Shown here piece by piece: positions 49,704 to 59,034 of a stretch of DNA of 64,000 bases. Every line of letters starts with the position of its first letter. Positions within the stretch are counted from its first letter, which is position 1. The position numbers were made by a program, and so were the translations under genes. The DNA is from Paenibacillus piri. GTDB taxonomy: Bacteria > Bacillota > Bacilli > Paenibacillales > NBRC-103111. Where the stretch lies: NCBI RefSeq assembly GCF_004354045.1, contig NZ_SMRT01000011.1:186001-250000 (forward strand), in the 5' to 3' direction. The notes below the pieces were generated by a model. That model was given only the letters and a program-made list of their open reading frames with translations, did not search any database and had not been told where the DNA came from.

Positions 49704-52034
49704 CTAAGTTTTACGATACATAATGCGGAATTGATTTGGGGTCGTATTGTTGTATTTTTGAAAAATTCGAATAAAGTGCCGACCAGAAAAACCGATGGCG
49801 GAAGCGATTTCATGAATACTCATATCTGTTTGCACAAGCATTGACTTCGATTGTTCAAGCTTGCACTGAATGGCAAATTCAACAAAGTTCATCCCCGTTT
49901 CTTTCTTGAACACTGAACTGAAATAAGTGGGGTTCATTCCTACAAGCTCGGAGCATTGCACCAGCGACACCCCTTCCAGCGCATGCTCACGCATATATTG
50001 ACAAATTTGCGCAACGGCAGACTTCGCCTTCCCCTTGTTTTCTTCATGTAAAACTTTCATAAAAATGCCAAATAACCGATCCGCAAACCAGTCGTGTATT
50101 TCCATAGAGGTACGGCATCCCCGTAATTCTTCAAATAACATATTTTCGCTCAACAAATGATACGTGTTCCCTCCTTCCGATCGAAGAAAGAGCAGCAACG
50201 ACGCAAGCAAGACAAAGTAGCATTGATAAATAAAACCGGGGTCTTCAGTGGTGCAGATGGATTCTGAAAAGTGCTGCAGCTCATCTTGCGCCTTCGCTTT
50301 ATCGCCGGTTCTGAGTGCTTGGATCATTTGAGCCTCGACAGATTGGGAGAATACCTGTGAAGCGCTTCTGTGCATTTTATTGCCGTCAACCATGAAGAAT
50401 ACACCCTCGTTTTTTCCGTAAATGCGCTGCTGCAATGCATTCTTCGCCTCCTGATACGAAACGGACGCATCGGCAATGTGGGTATATACTTTTCCGATTC
50501 CAACTGAAACTTCGATTTTCATGATCTCTATCATTAATCGGCGAACTTCTACCGCATAACGTCGAATATGAAGCAAGAAGTTATCCGTCGACATTTCTTT
50601 CTCCGGATAAAGAATAGCGGAGGCTTTCCCTTCATGGCTGTTAAGTATATATCCGGAGATCAGAAATTGTCCGGTTTGCAGAAGCTCGTTCATCATATTG
50701 GCAGCCGCGTATGCGACGATCGGTTCATCGTCTTTCAAGAAGCGACTTTCTTTGTGTAAATTTTCAATATCAACGATCATAACCAAATATATCTCGTTCG
50801 GATTAATTCGATGTGTTCGGCAATCTTCATCCAGTGAATGGCGAATGAGTGGATTCCATTCCAGCAACATCTGCAAAAATTTTTCACGCATCGTCGGTTC
50901 GATTCGCGATACATAGCTGTTGATTTTGTGCGTTTCATCCTTAAGGTAGTCTATACAGTCTTTCAGAAATGAAACTTCGCTTTCAACCGTTTCCCGTCGC
51001 ATGTTTCCAAGACTTAATTGTTCCCCGTACTTGATCAGCTGCTCAATCGGATTATATATTCGTCGCAAATGCAGCATGGTGATCCCTATGCTCATAATGA
51101 CAACTAAAATGACGATCAATGTTACCAGCCACTGAATCCATAGAAATTCGCGTGCAATCCATTCTCTCGGAATCACCGATACATACGTTCTCCCGAGGGC
51201 TGTCTTCACATATGTATACAGATAGGTATGCCCTCGGTCGTCCCGAATGTAGCTGCTCTTGGTCGGATCCTCGCTCGTGAGCAAATCCTTCACTTGGGAG
51301 TCTGCCAGCAGTGATGGCATAGCTCCGGGTGAACTGAATAATATATCGCCTTGTGTATCACGTACAAACAATGCGGCCGTCCCAGACATATCCTCCAAAT
51401 CGTTCTGCAAAACGTTGATTTTGATTTGATACATCAAAATTCCCCAGCCGGAGCCGTCATTCGGCTTGGTCAGCTGCCGCCAAAACGTTATATATCCTTT
51501 AGCTTTCCCGTACGGGAGCCATACCCATTGTGCCCGCTTGCTTTCTACGGGAATATTATAGATATCTTCTGTGAAATCATTCCGTTTTCTTAGCAAATTT
51601 CCAAATTCGCCGGACAATACATAATCATCGCCAAATCGATAGAGCATAATATCCCCGATTAAACGATTCAAATTTCGTGTCCTGCTAATGGCATTAATAA
51701 GGTCGTTTTGAAATAAGTAGTCCGTTGAATACCCCGGCTTCCGGTAAGCTTCGTTCATCAAAGGACCCGTTGCCAATTGAAACGAATCCTGTTCCACGTT
51801 ATGCAGGATCTCTTCGACCCTATCTTTGACATGTGTCAGATTCGTCAGATTTTGATCTATCGCTTGACGTTCGGCTTTGGACATAGACAATTGATGATAG
51901 AGAACGCCTGTGATGATTGCAGGGATGCAGATTGAAACACAGCTCAACCATACCAGTCTATTGAGTAGATTTTTACGAAACTTCAGACTCCTCCGTATCT
52001 TAGGTGAGTACAGTGTACGAATCCTATTCCACAT
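49704..52034 (-). CDS. membrane-anchored AraC-family regulator with Cache-like sensor
   Basis: This is a 776-residue regulator. Transmembrane segment 1 is LVWLSCVSICIPAIITGVLY, a large extracellular dCache-like domain spans ~45-290, and transmembrane segment 2 is WLVTLIVILVVIMSIGITML. A cytosolic region with a GGDEF-like or 'helical linker' stretch follows. Two AraC helix-turn-helix units at the C-terminus are seen (GVSLVQCSELVGMNPTYFSS; MSIHEIASAIGFSGRHFIR). Such proteins combine sensor and activator in one chain and often lie beside LplB/LplC/YtcQ-type importers, as here. The start is ATG 52034 with GGGGGG 5 nt upstream. Confidence 0.92.
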   Translation of the reverse strand: MWNRIRTLYSPKIRRSLKFRKNLLNRLVWLSCVSICIPAIITGVLYHQLSMSKAERQAIDQNLTNLTHVKDRVEEILHNVEQDSFQLATGPLMNEAYRKPGYSTDYLFQNDLINAISRTRNLNRLIGDIMLYRFGDDYVLSGEFGNLLRKRNDFTEDIYNIPVESKRAQWVWLPYGKAKGYITFWRQLTKPNDGSGWGILMYQIKINVLQNDLEDMSGTAALFVRDTQGDILFSSPGAMPSLLADSQVKDLLTSEDPTKSSYIRDDRGHTYLYTYVKTALGRTYVSVIPREWIAREFLWIQWLVTLIVILVVIMSIGITMLHLRRIYNPIEQLIKYGEQLSLGNMRRETVESEVSFLKDCIDYLKDETHKINSYVSRIEPTMREKFLQMLLEWNPLIRHSLDEDCRTHRINPNEIYLVMIVDIENLHKESRFLKDDEPIVAYAAANMMNELLQTGQFLISGYILNSHEGKASAILYPEKEMSTDNFLLHIRRYAVEVRRLMIEIMKIEVSVGIGKVYTHIADASVSYQEAKNALQQRIYGKNEGVFFMVDGNKMHRSASQVFSQSVEAQMIQALRTGDKAKAQDELQHFSESICTTEDPGFIYQCYFVLLASLLLFLRSEGGNTYHLLSENMLFEELRGCRTSMEIHDWFADRLFGIFMKVLHEENKGKAKSAVAQICQYMREHALEGVSLVQCSELVGMNPTYFSSVFKKETGMNFVEFAIQCKLEQSKSMLVQTDMSIHEIASAIGFSGRHFIRIFQKYNNTTPNQFRIMYRKT

Positions 52035-52064
52035 CGGCACCCCCCCAGCATACTCACAATAACG

Positions 52065-52481
52065 TTATACCGTCACAACAATCCAGCCCGCCTCTACGAT
52101 GACCGGATAAGTTTCCACAATGGGGATGTCTTCCTCCAGCCGGTCTACGACTTCCACATCGTACGTTTTCACCAAACATTTGAAGGGGTCGAACATGGAT
52201 TTCCCGTTGGTAATATCGAATTCCCAGCCGTGCCAAGGGCATCGCACAATTTCGCCGTCCCTCCCGTAAAGATACTCCCCCGGGTCGGAAGGCAGCATCA
52301 TGCCTTGAACGCGGCCTACGCACAACTGCGCGCCCTGATGGGGACAACGATTTCGCATCGCATAAAACTGGCCCTTGATGTTGAATACTCCAATGGATCG
52401 TCCTTCAATAGTTACAATCTTCCGGTCCCCAGATGGGAGTTCCCGAACGGGACATACCATATGTTTGCCCATTACAGCCAT
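52065..52481 (-). CDS. Rieske [2Fe-2S] ferredoxin 2 with 32-residue insert
   Basis: This is a ~138-residue paralogue of the protein at 34950. Ligands are RCPHQGAQLCVGR (Cys, His) and RCPWHGWEFDI (Cys, His), again 32 residues apart, with the extra LCVG cysteine and the DPGEYLYGRDGEIV stretch conserved. A longer C-terminal tail (VEVVDRLEEDIPIVETYPV) distinguishes it. Several in-frame ATGs lie near AAAGGAG (52484, 52481, 52472), so the exact start is open; 52481 is used. It follows amidohydrolase 2 by 22 nt, repeating the gene order seen in the other half of the island. Confidence 0.9.
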   Translation of the reverse strand: MAVMGKHMVCPVRELPSGDRKIVTIEGRSIGVFNIKGQFYAMRNRCPHQGAQLCVGRVQGMMLPSDPGEYLYGRDGEIVRCPWHGWEFDITNGKSMFDPFKCLVKTYDVEVVDRLEEDIPIVETYPVIVEAGWIVVTV

Positions 52482-52503
52482 CATACTCCTTTTGCGCCAA
52501 TAA

Positions 52504-53589
52504 TTAAAGATGATACAATTGCTTGGCGTTTTCCAATAAAATGCGATTCAAGGCCTGGGGAGTTAAAAATTCCAGTTGTCCAGGCGAGGCAAAATGTTCA
52601 TCCGGGTAGTCGCTCGAAAATAATAGCATCTCTTCGAAATTCATCATGGACAACACCTCCAACAGCTCTTCATTGCGCTGAGGCCGCTCCAACGGCTGCG
52701 TGGTCATTCTCACGTGATCTCGCAAATATTCACTCGGGAGCTTTTTCACCCATGGAACTTCCGAACGCAGTCCCTTATATTCCTGATCGAGCCGCCACAT
52801 CAGTGCCGGAATCCAGGTTACCCCGCCTTCCGTAATGACAATCTTCAGATCTGGAAACCGCTCAAACACTCCTTCCGTAAGCATGCTTACCAAATGGACC
52901 TGCATGGCGAAAGACAGACTAGCATAGTACTCCAAATAATGGGAGGGATATCCTTGCGACGCCAGTATATTGATGCCGATTCCATCCGCTCCCGGGTGAA
53001 TGGCGAGAGGCAACCCATGGCGGGCGCAAGCTTCGTAAATGGGATAATAGTGACGTTGTCCAAAAGGGGCGCGCGCGCCCGAATCGGCCACCACCTGCAC
53101 GAAGTGCGGGTGGCCGGCCCAGCGGTCGATTTCTTTGGCGGCCGCTAGGGGGTCCTGATGGGCGATCATGATCGATCCTTTGTAAGCGCCGTCCGCATTA
53201 TATTCGTCTAACCAAGTATCGGAGAGCCAACGGTTGTAGGCCGCCGCAACAGCAGTGGCGTAATCCGGATCGTGGTTTGCCGAAACCTCGGCACGAGGCA
53301 GTAAAATCACCGTCGTGATGTCGTGAGTTTGCAGCAACTGCTGGCGTAGGAATTCCGGTTCCGTTCCAGGTTTTCCCCCATCGGGGGTTACGGTGCGGCA
53401 AGGCGTCACCGGACTTTGATAATAATGATTCACTCGTATATGAAAGCGATGTTTCCATGGTTGGGTCAAATATCGTCTGATCTCTTCGGCGTTTCGCGGA
53501 TACACATGCACATCACAATCGATAATTCCAGAATGGCTCTTGGGCCATTCCGGTATGGCCTCTATTTCCGCGTTTATCGGGTCTGCCAT
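52504..53589 (-). CDS. COG2159-type amidohydrolase/decarboxylase 2
   Basis: This is a 361-residue paralogue of the enzymes at 35363 and 55517. Motifs are GIIDCDVHVYPRN, RAPFGQRHYYPIYEACARHG, LPLAIHPGADGIGI, KIVITEGGVTWIPALMWRLD, DHVRMTTQPLERP and LLFSSDYPDEHFASPG. In the last motif the PHWDFDSP of the other copies is replaced by PDEHFASP: the His of SDYPH is lost, although the metal-binding Asp is kept, suggesting a different substrate. The start is ATG 53589 with GAGAGGAG 7 nt upstream. It lies between a permease and the Rieske ferredoxin. Confidence 0.9.
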   Translation of the reverse strand: MADPINAEIEAIPEWPKSHSGIIDCDVHVYPRNAEEIRRYLTQPWKHRFHIRVNHYYQSPVTPCRTVTPDGGKPGTEPEFLRQQLLQTHDITTVILLPRAEVSANHDPDYATAVAAAYNRWLSDTWLDEYNADGAYKGSIMIAHQDPLAAAKEIDRWAGHPHFVQVVADSGARAPFGQRHYYPIYEACARHGLPLAIHPGADGIGINILASQGYPSHYLEYYASLSFAMQVHLVSMLTEGVFERFPDLKIVITEGGVTWIPALMWRLDQEYKGLRSEVPWVKKLPSEYLRDHVRMTTQPLERPQRNEELLEVLSMMNFEEMLLFSSDYPDEHFASPGQLEFLTPQALNRILLENAKQLYHL

Positions 53590-53641
53590 TTCTTTTCTCC
53601 TCTCTTTGCTTCCTGTCTCTATGGACGCGCCGATCACCCGT

Positions 53642-54514
53642 TTATCCTTTTACCGAGCCCAGCAGCACACCCTTGGCAAAATATTTTTGCAAAAATGGAT
53701 AAACGACAAGAATGGGCAGCATGGCCACAACGACTGCAGCCAGGCGTATCGTCTCTTGCGGCAAAATTTGATCCGAGTCGGTAAGCGACCCTTGGACTGA
53801 ATTTGCATTAGCATCGACGATCAGCGATTTGACAAGCAACTGCAGAGTCCACTTTTTCGCATCCGACAAATAAATCAGGGCGTTAAAATAGGTGTTCCAA
53901 TGACCGACCGCAAAGAACAGAGTAAATGCGGCCAAGGCCGGTAAGGAGAGAGGCAGCACAATCTTGAAAAATACACCGATATCGTTGCAACCGTTTATTT
54001 TCGCCGCATCCTCCAGTTCTTCTGGCAGCGATTGCAAAAAGCTCTTGACAACTATCAAACTGAATGAATTGATCATAGCTGACCAGATCAACGCCCAATA
54101 CGAATTCAGCAAGCCCAAATTTTTAATCAGCAAGAAATTGGGTACGATACCCGCGTTAAAAACTAAAGTGAAAATAACGATGACCATAATCCAGTTGCGT
54201 TGAGGCAAATCTTTTTTTGTGAGCCCGTAAGCCATGGTGAACGTAAACAACAAATTGAGCAGCGTACCGATCACGGTAATATAGACGGTGCTATATAAGG
54301 CATTTTTGAAGTTGATTGAACCGAGAATATAGCTGTAACCTCTCAGTGAAAACTTTTCTGGAATCAGCGTGAATGCGAACGGCCGATACACCTCAGGATC
54401 GGTTAGCGATACGCTGATCACATAAAGAAACGGAAACAGACACAGTAAGGAAAAGGATAGCAGCAAAAAGGAGTTAATATAATCGAAAGCGGTCATTTTC
54501 TTTCCAGTGGGCAT
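53642..54514 (-). CDS. LplC-type sugar ABC permease
   Basis: This is a 290-residue permease of the carbohydrate importer group (LplC/YtcP). Transmembrane segment 1 is FLLLSFSLLCLFPFLYVISV; permease loop LPEELEDAAKINGCNDIGVF; and C-terminus FAKGVLLGSVKG. The start is ATG 54514 with GGAGGAG 8 nt upstream; a TTG at 54520 lies too close to that site. It forms a channel with LplB-type 54537. It lies in the order lipoprotein, amidohydrolase 3, LplB, LplC, amidohydrolase 2, Rieske. Confidence 0.94.
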   Translation of the reverse strand: MPTGKKMTAFDYINSFLLLSFSLLCLFPFLYVISVSLTDPEVYRPFAFTLIPEKFSLRGYSYILGSINFKNALYSTVYITVIGTLLNLLFTFTMAYGLTKKDLPQRNWIMVIVIFTLVFNAGIVPNFLLIKNLGLLNSYWALIWSAMINSFSLIVVKSFLQSLPEELEDAAKINGCNDIGVFFKIVLPLSLPALAAFTLFFAVGHWNTYFNALIYLSDAKKWTLQLLVKSLIVDANANSVQGSLTDSDQILPQETIRLAAVVVAMLPILVVYPFLQKYFAKGVLLGSVKG

Positions 54515-54536
54515 GCTCAAAACTCCTCCCTTACTC

Positions 54537-55490
54537 TTAGTAGATACCTTCTTGTCCCATCCGTTTGACGATTGTATTCGCTATCACCACAAGGAACAGG
54601 CCGACTACACCTTTGAACATTCCAACCGTAACGCCGACGCTGATCTGACCGCGTTGAATCCCTTGAGTAAATGTGTAGGTGTCAAATACGTCTGCCACAT
54701 TATTGACCAGTGGGCTTTTCATTAGCAGCACTTGTTCGAAGCCGACGTCAACCATATGACCTAGCCGCAGGATAAGCAGAATAACGATCGTCGTTCGAAT
54801 AGCCGGCAACGTAATATGCCATATTTTCCGCCAACGGCTCGCTCCGTCCATCTCAGCGGCCTCGTAAAGCTGGGGGTCGACTCCTGCCATGGCAGCCAGG
54901 AAAATAATCGTCCCCCAACCGACGTCCTTCCAAATGTTTTGTGCGGTGAGCAGGCCCCAGAAGTAGTCAGGATTGGTCAAGAAGGATTGAGGGTTCCCGC
55001 CCGACTGAATGATGAACTTGTTGACCAGACCGACGTCCTGAGAAAGCAGAAAAAAGGTCAGGCTCGCCACCACCACCCAAGACATAAAGTGGGGCAAGTA
55101 CAGAATGGATTGGTTCAAACGCTTGAACCACTCGTGCTTCAGTTCGTTCAGCATCAGAGAGATGACGATCGGAAGCGGGAAAAAGAAAACGAGATTAAAC
55201 AAATTAATGACCAGCGTGTTGCGCAGCATAATATAAAAATGCTCGTAGGTAAATAAGTCAATAAAATTATGAAGTCCAACCCATTGGCTGTGCCACATGC
55301 CCAACGCCGGACTATAATTTTGGAAAGATAACAGAAGTCCCCACATGGGGGCAACTTTGAACAGCAGATAATAAATAACTCCGGGCAGCGTTAGCAGATA
55401 AATGTACCGATATCGGACATACCGGCGCCAAGCAGTCGCTGCATGTCTCCGGGTTTTCGCGGAATTCAAGTCAAGGATATTCTCCCCCAT
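54537..55490 (-). CDS. LplB-type sugar ABC permease
   Basis: This is a 317-residue permease with LplB/YtcP-like features: YRYIYLLTLPGVIYYLLFKV, APMWGLLLSFQNYSP, VDPQLYEAAEMDGASRWRKI and WHITLPAIRTTIVILLIL. The start is placed at ATG 55490, where AAAGGAG lies 7 nt upstream, rather than the in-frame GTG at 55520 that overlaps the amidohydrolase 3 end. It pairs with the LplC-type permease and the YtcQ-type lipoprotein at 56621. As in the other module no ATPase is encoded. Confidence 0.94.
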   Translation of the reverse strand: MGENILDLNSAKTRRHAATAWRRYVRYRYIYLLTLPGVIYYLLFKVAPMWGLLLSFQNYSPALGMWHSQWVGLHNFIDLFTYEHFYIMLRNTLVINLFNLVFFFPLPIVISLMLNELKHEWFKRLNQSILYLPHFMSWVVVASLTFFLLSQDVGLVNKFIIQSGGNPQSFLTNPDYFWGLLTAQNIWKDVGWGTIIFLAAMAGVDPQLYEAAEMDGASRWRKIWHITLPAIRTTIVILLILRLGHMVDVGFEQVLLMKSPLVNNVADVFDTYTFTQGIQRGQISVGVTVGMFKGVVGLFLVVIANTIVKRMGQEGIY

Positions 55491-55516
55491 ATGCTCACTC
55501 CTTTGTGGGTAGTGGA

Positions 55517-56602
55517 TCACTTTAATTTGTACAGTTCTTTTGCATTTTCGAAAAAGATACGTTGACGCATCCGATCGGGCAATTTGGGAAACGCATGTTT
55601 CGGTGAATCAAAGTCCCAGTGTGGATAATCGCTTGCGAACATCAAGATGTGTTCAGCATCCATGAATTCCAACTTTTTCACTAGATCACGATCCTTATCG
55701 GGTCTTTCGATCGGTTGGCTGGTCAACCGCACGTGATCTCTCATATACTCGCTCGGCTTACGGTGCAGCCAGGGTACTTCTTCGGCAAAACGCTCGTACA
55801 GTTGATCCAAGCGCCAGAGTAAAGTCGGCAACCATGCTACTCCTCCTTCGACCAGAACAACTTTAAGCTTCGGGAACCGTTCAAATACGCCTTCGATCAG
55901 CAAACTGACTAAATGCGATTGGTAGCTGATAGAATGCAGTGTGCCCCATTCAATATAATGAGTAGGATATCCGATCGTCGGTTGGGTATTGATTCCGATT
56001 CCGTCCGCTCCCGCGTGAATCGCGAACGGCAGGCCGTAATGCTCGCAGGCTTCAAATATGGGATAGTATATTTTTTGGCCGTATGGGGCTCGCGATCCGG
56101 AATCGCTCAATACTTGAACAAACTGCGAATGTCCTGCCCAACGTTCGATTTGACGGACGGACCCCTCCGGATCCTGTGTCGAAACCAATATCGAGCCGCG
56201 AAACACCTCGTCATAGTTATAATCCCTTAGCCACGTATCCGCCTGCCACTCGTTATATGCCGAGCAAATGGCTGTGGCGTAATTTGCATTCGGCATGGGA
56301 TTGGAGAAAGGCCTGGGAAGCAGTATCGCATAATCGATGCCGTATTCATGGACGAGCTGCTCGCGCAAAAATTCGGGGTTGGAACCCGGCCCACCTCCCC
56401 CTGGGGGGACTGAATCCGTGCGGTTGACGTTCATTGGGTGGTGATAAAGATCACGACCCCTTAAAGAAAATTGGGTGCGCCAGCGAGGGTCCAGATACTT
56501 TCGAATTTCCTCCGCATTCTTGGGAGCCACATGCACATCACAGTCAATGATTCTTTGTTTGCGCCCCGAATTCTGATTGGCTTTCTCATTAAGAATCTGC
56601 AT
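55517..56602 (-). CDS. COG2159-type amidohydrolase/decarboxylase 3
   Basis: This is a 361-residue paralogue, closer to copy 1 than to copy 2: IIDCDVHVAPKNAEEIRKYL, LPFAIHAGADGIGI, KVVLVEGGVAWLPTLLWRLD, DHVRLTSQPIERP and ILMFASDYPHWDFDSPKHAFP. In HAGADG the Pro of the HPG motif is Ala. It sits between the lipoprotein gene and its permeases, an unusual place for an enzyme gene, and 26 nt before the LplB start. No Rieske gene directly follows. The start is ATG 56602 with AGGAAAGG upstream. It probably acts on the same compound class as copies 1 and 2. Confidence 0.9.
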   Translation of the reverse strand: MQILNEKANQNSGRKQRIIDCDVHVAPKNAEEIRKYLDPRWRTQFSLRGRDLYHHPMNVNRTDSVPPGGGGPGSNPEFLREQLVHEYGIDYAILLPRPFSNPMPNANYATAICSAYNEWQADTWLRDYNYDEVFRGSILVSTQDPEGSVRQIERWAGHSQFVQVLSDSGSRAPYGQKIYYPIFEACEHYGLPFAIHAGADGIGINTQPTIGYPTHYIEWGTLHSISYQSHLVSLLIEGVFERFPKLKVVLVEGGVAWLPTLLWRLDQLYERFAEEVPWLHRKPSEYMRDHVRLTSQPIERPDKDRDLVKKLEFMDAEHILMFASDYPHWDFDSPKHAFPKLPDRMRQRIFFENAKELYKLK

Positions 56603-56620
56603 TGGTCACTTTCCTTTCCT

Positions 56621-58138
56621 CTATTGTTGCATCTGTTTGTAGTTCTCGGCAAATTCCTTGTAAGCTTTTTTGAAATCCGGCATAATGTTCAATTTATCGA
56701 CGTAGGCCTGGAAGTCTTGGATCGAGATATTCCCGATAATTGCACGGGTTCGCATGGCCGTCCATTCATCGGAATATTTCGACCACACTTTTAACCAAGT
56801 ATCAGAAAACAATACTTTGTTTAATGGTACTTGAGCGATCGAGTCAACCGGTTCCATCTCTTTGATTTTCGCTTCGTTCCATTCTTTCGATGCCTGAGGG
56901 TGTCTTACTTTCAACCAACGATCGTCAGCGATAGGCAAGAATTGATAAAGATCGGTGTTGATTTCTTTTTTGCCTATATCGGTCAATGTTTTCACACCAT
57001 CCTTCGTTGTATAATGAACGCCCTCGATCCCGGTAGTAAGCAAATCCAGCATGTCGGGGGAGGCAGATTTATCAAATAGCTTTAAGATTTGTTTGACCTT
57101 TTCTTCTGGTACCTTTTTCGAAATAAAGATATATCCTCCGGATCCTACAGTTAACTCCAGTGCATAGCCTTTCGACCCCTTCATAATCAGCGAATCCACA
57201 TTCGCATTGGGCTGCTGATGCTTTTTTATCGCATCCGTTGCTGTCCACGCATGATAAATGTTCCATACATAGGTGGCACTTGTTCCCGAAGTAAACATAT
57301 CCTGGAGCTGGGATGTTTTCATGACGGAAAACTCTTTAGGCAACACACCATCCGCATACCGATCTCGATACCAAGCGACAAAATCGGTATAATTCTGTGT
57401 AAGGAACGGATAAACCAGGCCACCTTCGCTGTTATAAACCGGGTCATTCGTGCCAAAAGCACGGCTGTAATAATCGTTGAATTCCATTCCGATCGTATTC
57501 CCGTTGCCGGCCATGTTATTTTTGACGACCTGTTTTAAGGCAGCTGAAAATTCATCCATCGTTTTCGGCATGGGCAGCCCTAATTGATCCAACCAATCTT
57601 TGCGGATCTGCGGGATGACATTAAACTTGGGACGTGTAAGCGGCAAGGTGTACAGCTTTCCATCGATTTTAAAATATTTCCCCCACTCCGGTACAATCTT
57701 CTTTAGATTCGGGTAATCTTTATAATCGCCCAAGAACGGGCCAAGATCCCAAAACAATCCTTGCTTTGCCGCGCTTAAGGCAGGCAGGTAATTTTCCTCA
57801 GAATCGATGATATCGGGAAGGTCGCCGGAGGCAAGGACGATATCGAGTTTGCTGTTATAATCGCTTTTCGGCACCCAATCTACGGTTAAATTCACATTTA
57901 ACCTTTTTTGAATTTCCGCCCAGGCTGCATTTTTCATATCCGGTACTTGAAAATAAAGAAATGACATGACTTTCAGATCCAGCGGTTTTTGATCGGCTTT
58001 CGCCGCCTTTTCCTGCATCGGTGTCTCCTGTGTCACGCCGCCCAGGGCACCGCATGCCGCCACCAACATGGCAAGGGTTATGTTAATGCTAGCCATGAAA
58101 AGCATCTTTTTTTTGTTGTACATACGACCTTTGCGCAT
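56621..58138 (-). CDS. YtcQ/LipO-type sugar-binding lipoprotein
   Basis: This is a 505-residue lipoprotein with lipobox AMLVAAC; the charged N-terminus is MRKGRMYNKKK. The mature protein has the LipO/YtcQ pattern: DLKVMSFLYFQVPDMKN, LNVNLTVDWVPKSDYNSKLD, IVLASGDLPDIIDSEENY, YTLPLTRPKFNVIPQIRKDW. The start is ATG 58138 with GGGAGG 10 nt upstream; an alternative ATG six codons on is possible. It is the receptor for the importer at 53642-55490 and the first gene of that operon. Its ligand probably is an oligosaccharide, as for other YtcQ-type proteins. Confidence 0.93.
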   Translation of the reverse strand: MRKGRMYNKKKMLFMASINITLAMLVAACGALGGVTQETPMQEKAAKADQKPLDLKVMSFLYFQVPDMKNAAWAEIQKRLNVNLTVDWVPKSDYNSKLDIVLASGDLPDIIDSEENYLPALSAAKQGLFWDLGPFLGDYKDYPNLKKIVPEWGKYFKIDGKLYTLPLTRPKFNVIPQIRKDWLDQLGLPMPKTMDEFSAALKQVVKNNMAGNGNTIGMEFNDYYSRAFGTNDPVYNSEGGLVYPFLTQNYTDFVAWYRDRYADGVLPKEFSVMKTSQLQDMFTSGTSATYVWNIYHAWTATDAIKKHQQPNANVDSLIMKGSKGYALELTVGSGGYIFISKKVPEEKVKQILKLFDKSASPDMLDLLTTGIEGVHYTTKDGVKTLTDIGKKEINTDLYQFLPIADDRWLKVRHPQASKEWNEAKIKEMEPVDSIAQVPLNKVLFSDTWLKVWSKYSDEWTAMRTRAIIGNISIQDFQAYVDKLNIMPDFKKAYKEFAENYKQMQQ

Positions 58139-58492
58139 ACTGTTATACCTCCCTTAGTCATAATTTTGTACTGCATATTCAGACTATAGCTTCAAATATT
58201 GATGGCAGCCAGTGACATTATTCAAGAACCATAAAAAATCCAAAAAAATGTCCCTCTGATGTAAGGTAGTTTGGGACATGATCGAACGTATTTTTCGTGA
58301 AGGTAAGTGAGATTTGCCATCGCCCACGCTTACTTATATTAAAATAACGAGCCTACATTGTTTCAATGACTAGCTGGCCGAGGTACGAAACTATAGATAA
58401 AAAAATGGCCCATTGCTGGGCCATAAAACCATAGTTAGGAAGAAAATTGCAAAATATACTTTGTGCCTCCTACCGCTGTTCGTTTATTTCGC
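58139..58492. other. upstream region of second importer operon
   Basis: No gene was seen. A possible minus-strand -10 box TATAGT lies near 58183-58188, about 50 bp before the lipoprotein start, but no convincing -35 was found, which would fit activation by the AraC-type regulator at 49704. The rest, to 58492, holds no recognised structure apart from short A/T runs. Confidence 0.4.
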
Positions 58493-58757
58493 TCATCTCA
58501 TGTACAGATGCATGCCTGACATGTCCATGTCACCAAAACCCTTGACTTTTGCAATATGGATCAGTTGTTCTACTTGAGCTCCTATCGGTAATGCGGCACC
58601 AATATCGTCCGCCATTTTCTTCATGAGGACCAGATCCTTGTGCAGACAGATTAAGGGCGAAGCCCTCCACAAATTGGGTATAGTGTCGGTCATAAATCCG
58701 GCTCTGAACGAAACTACTGCTCAGAATCTGATGCAGCAGTACTTTAGGCAAGCCCAT
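58493..58757 (-). pseudogene. 3-hydroxyisobutyrate-dehydrogenase-like C-terminal fragment
   Basis: Two frames give the end of an NAD-binding_11-type dehydrogenase: ILSSSFVQSRIYDRHYTQFV and EGFALN, then, after a frame change near 58655, CLHKDLVLMKKMADDIGAALP and KVKGFGDMDMSG with the stop at 58493. The nucleotide-binding half is missing; the upstream side joins an IS3 fragment at about 58757. Confidence 0.75.
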
Positions 58758-58900
58758 TTTATCTTTTTCTCGGTCACGCCATCTTCCTTCGTCCGTTCTT
58801 TAGCTTCATAGTAGAACGTACTTCTTGCGATTTGCAGGACGTCGCACATTGCTGATACTGAGTATTTATCACGGTTGCTTTGGATGATAGCTACTTTCGT
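58757..58900 (-). mobile_element. IS3-family OrfB N-terminal fragment
   Basis: The minus strand encodes VAIIQSNRDKYSVSAMCDVL and QIARSTFYYEAKERTKEDG, the beginning of an IS150-like OrfB transposase with its HTH region. It is cut off at about 58757 next to the dehydrogenase fragment. The rest of the element is missing. The C-terminal IS3 fragment at 31509 is from the same broad family. Confidence 0.75.
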
Positions 58901-59034
58901 CCCATAATCAGCAATGTGCGACGTCCTACTCCCACCTTGATGCTTGATTTACTCTCAAGTATATCAACTTCGCCGCGGCAGACATATATACTGATTTTTC
59001 GTGTTCTCTTTAGTACGGCAGACAAAAAGAACCC

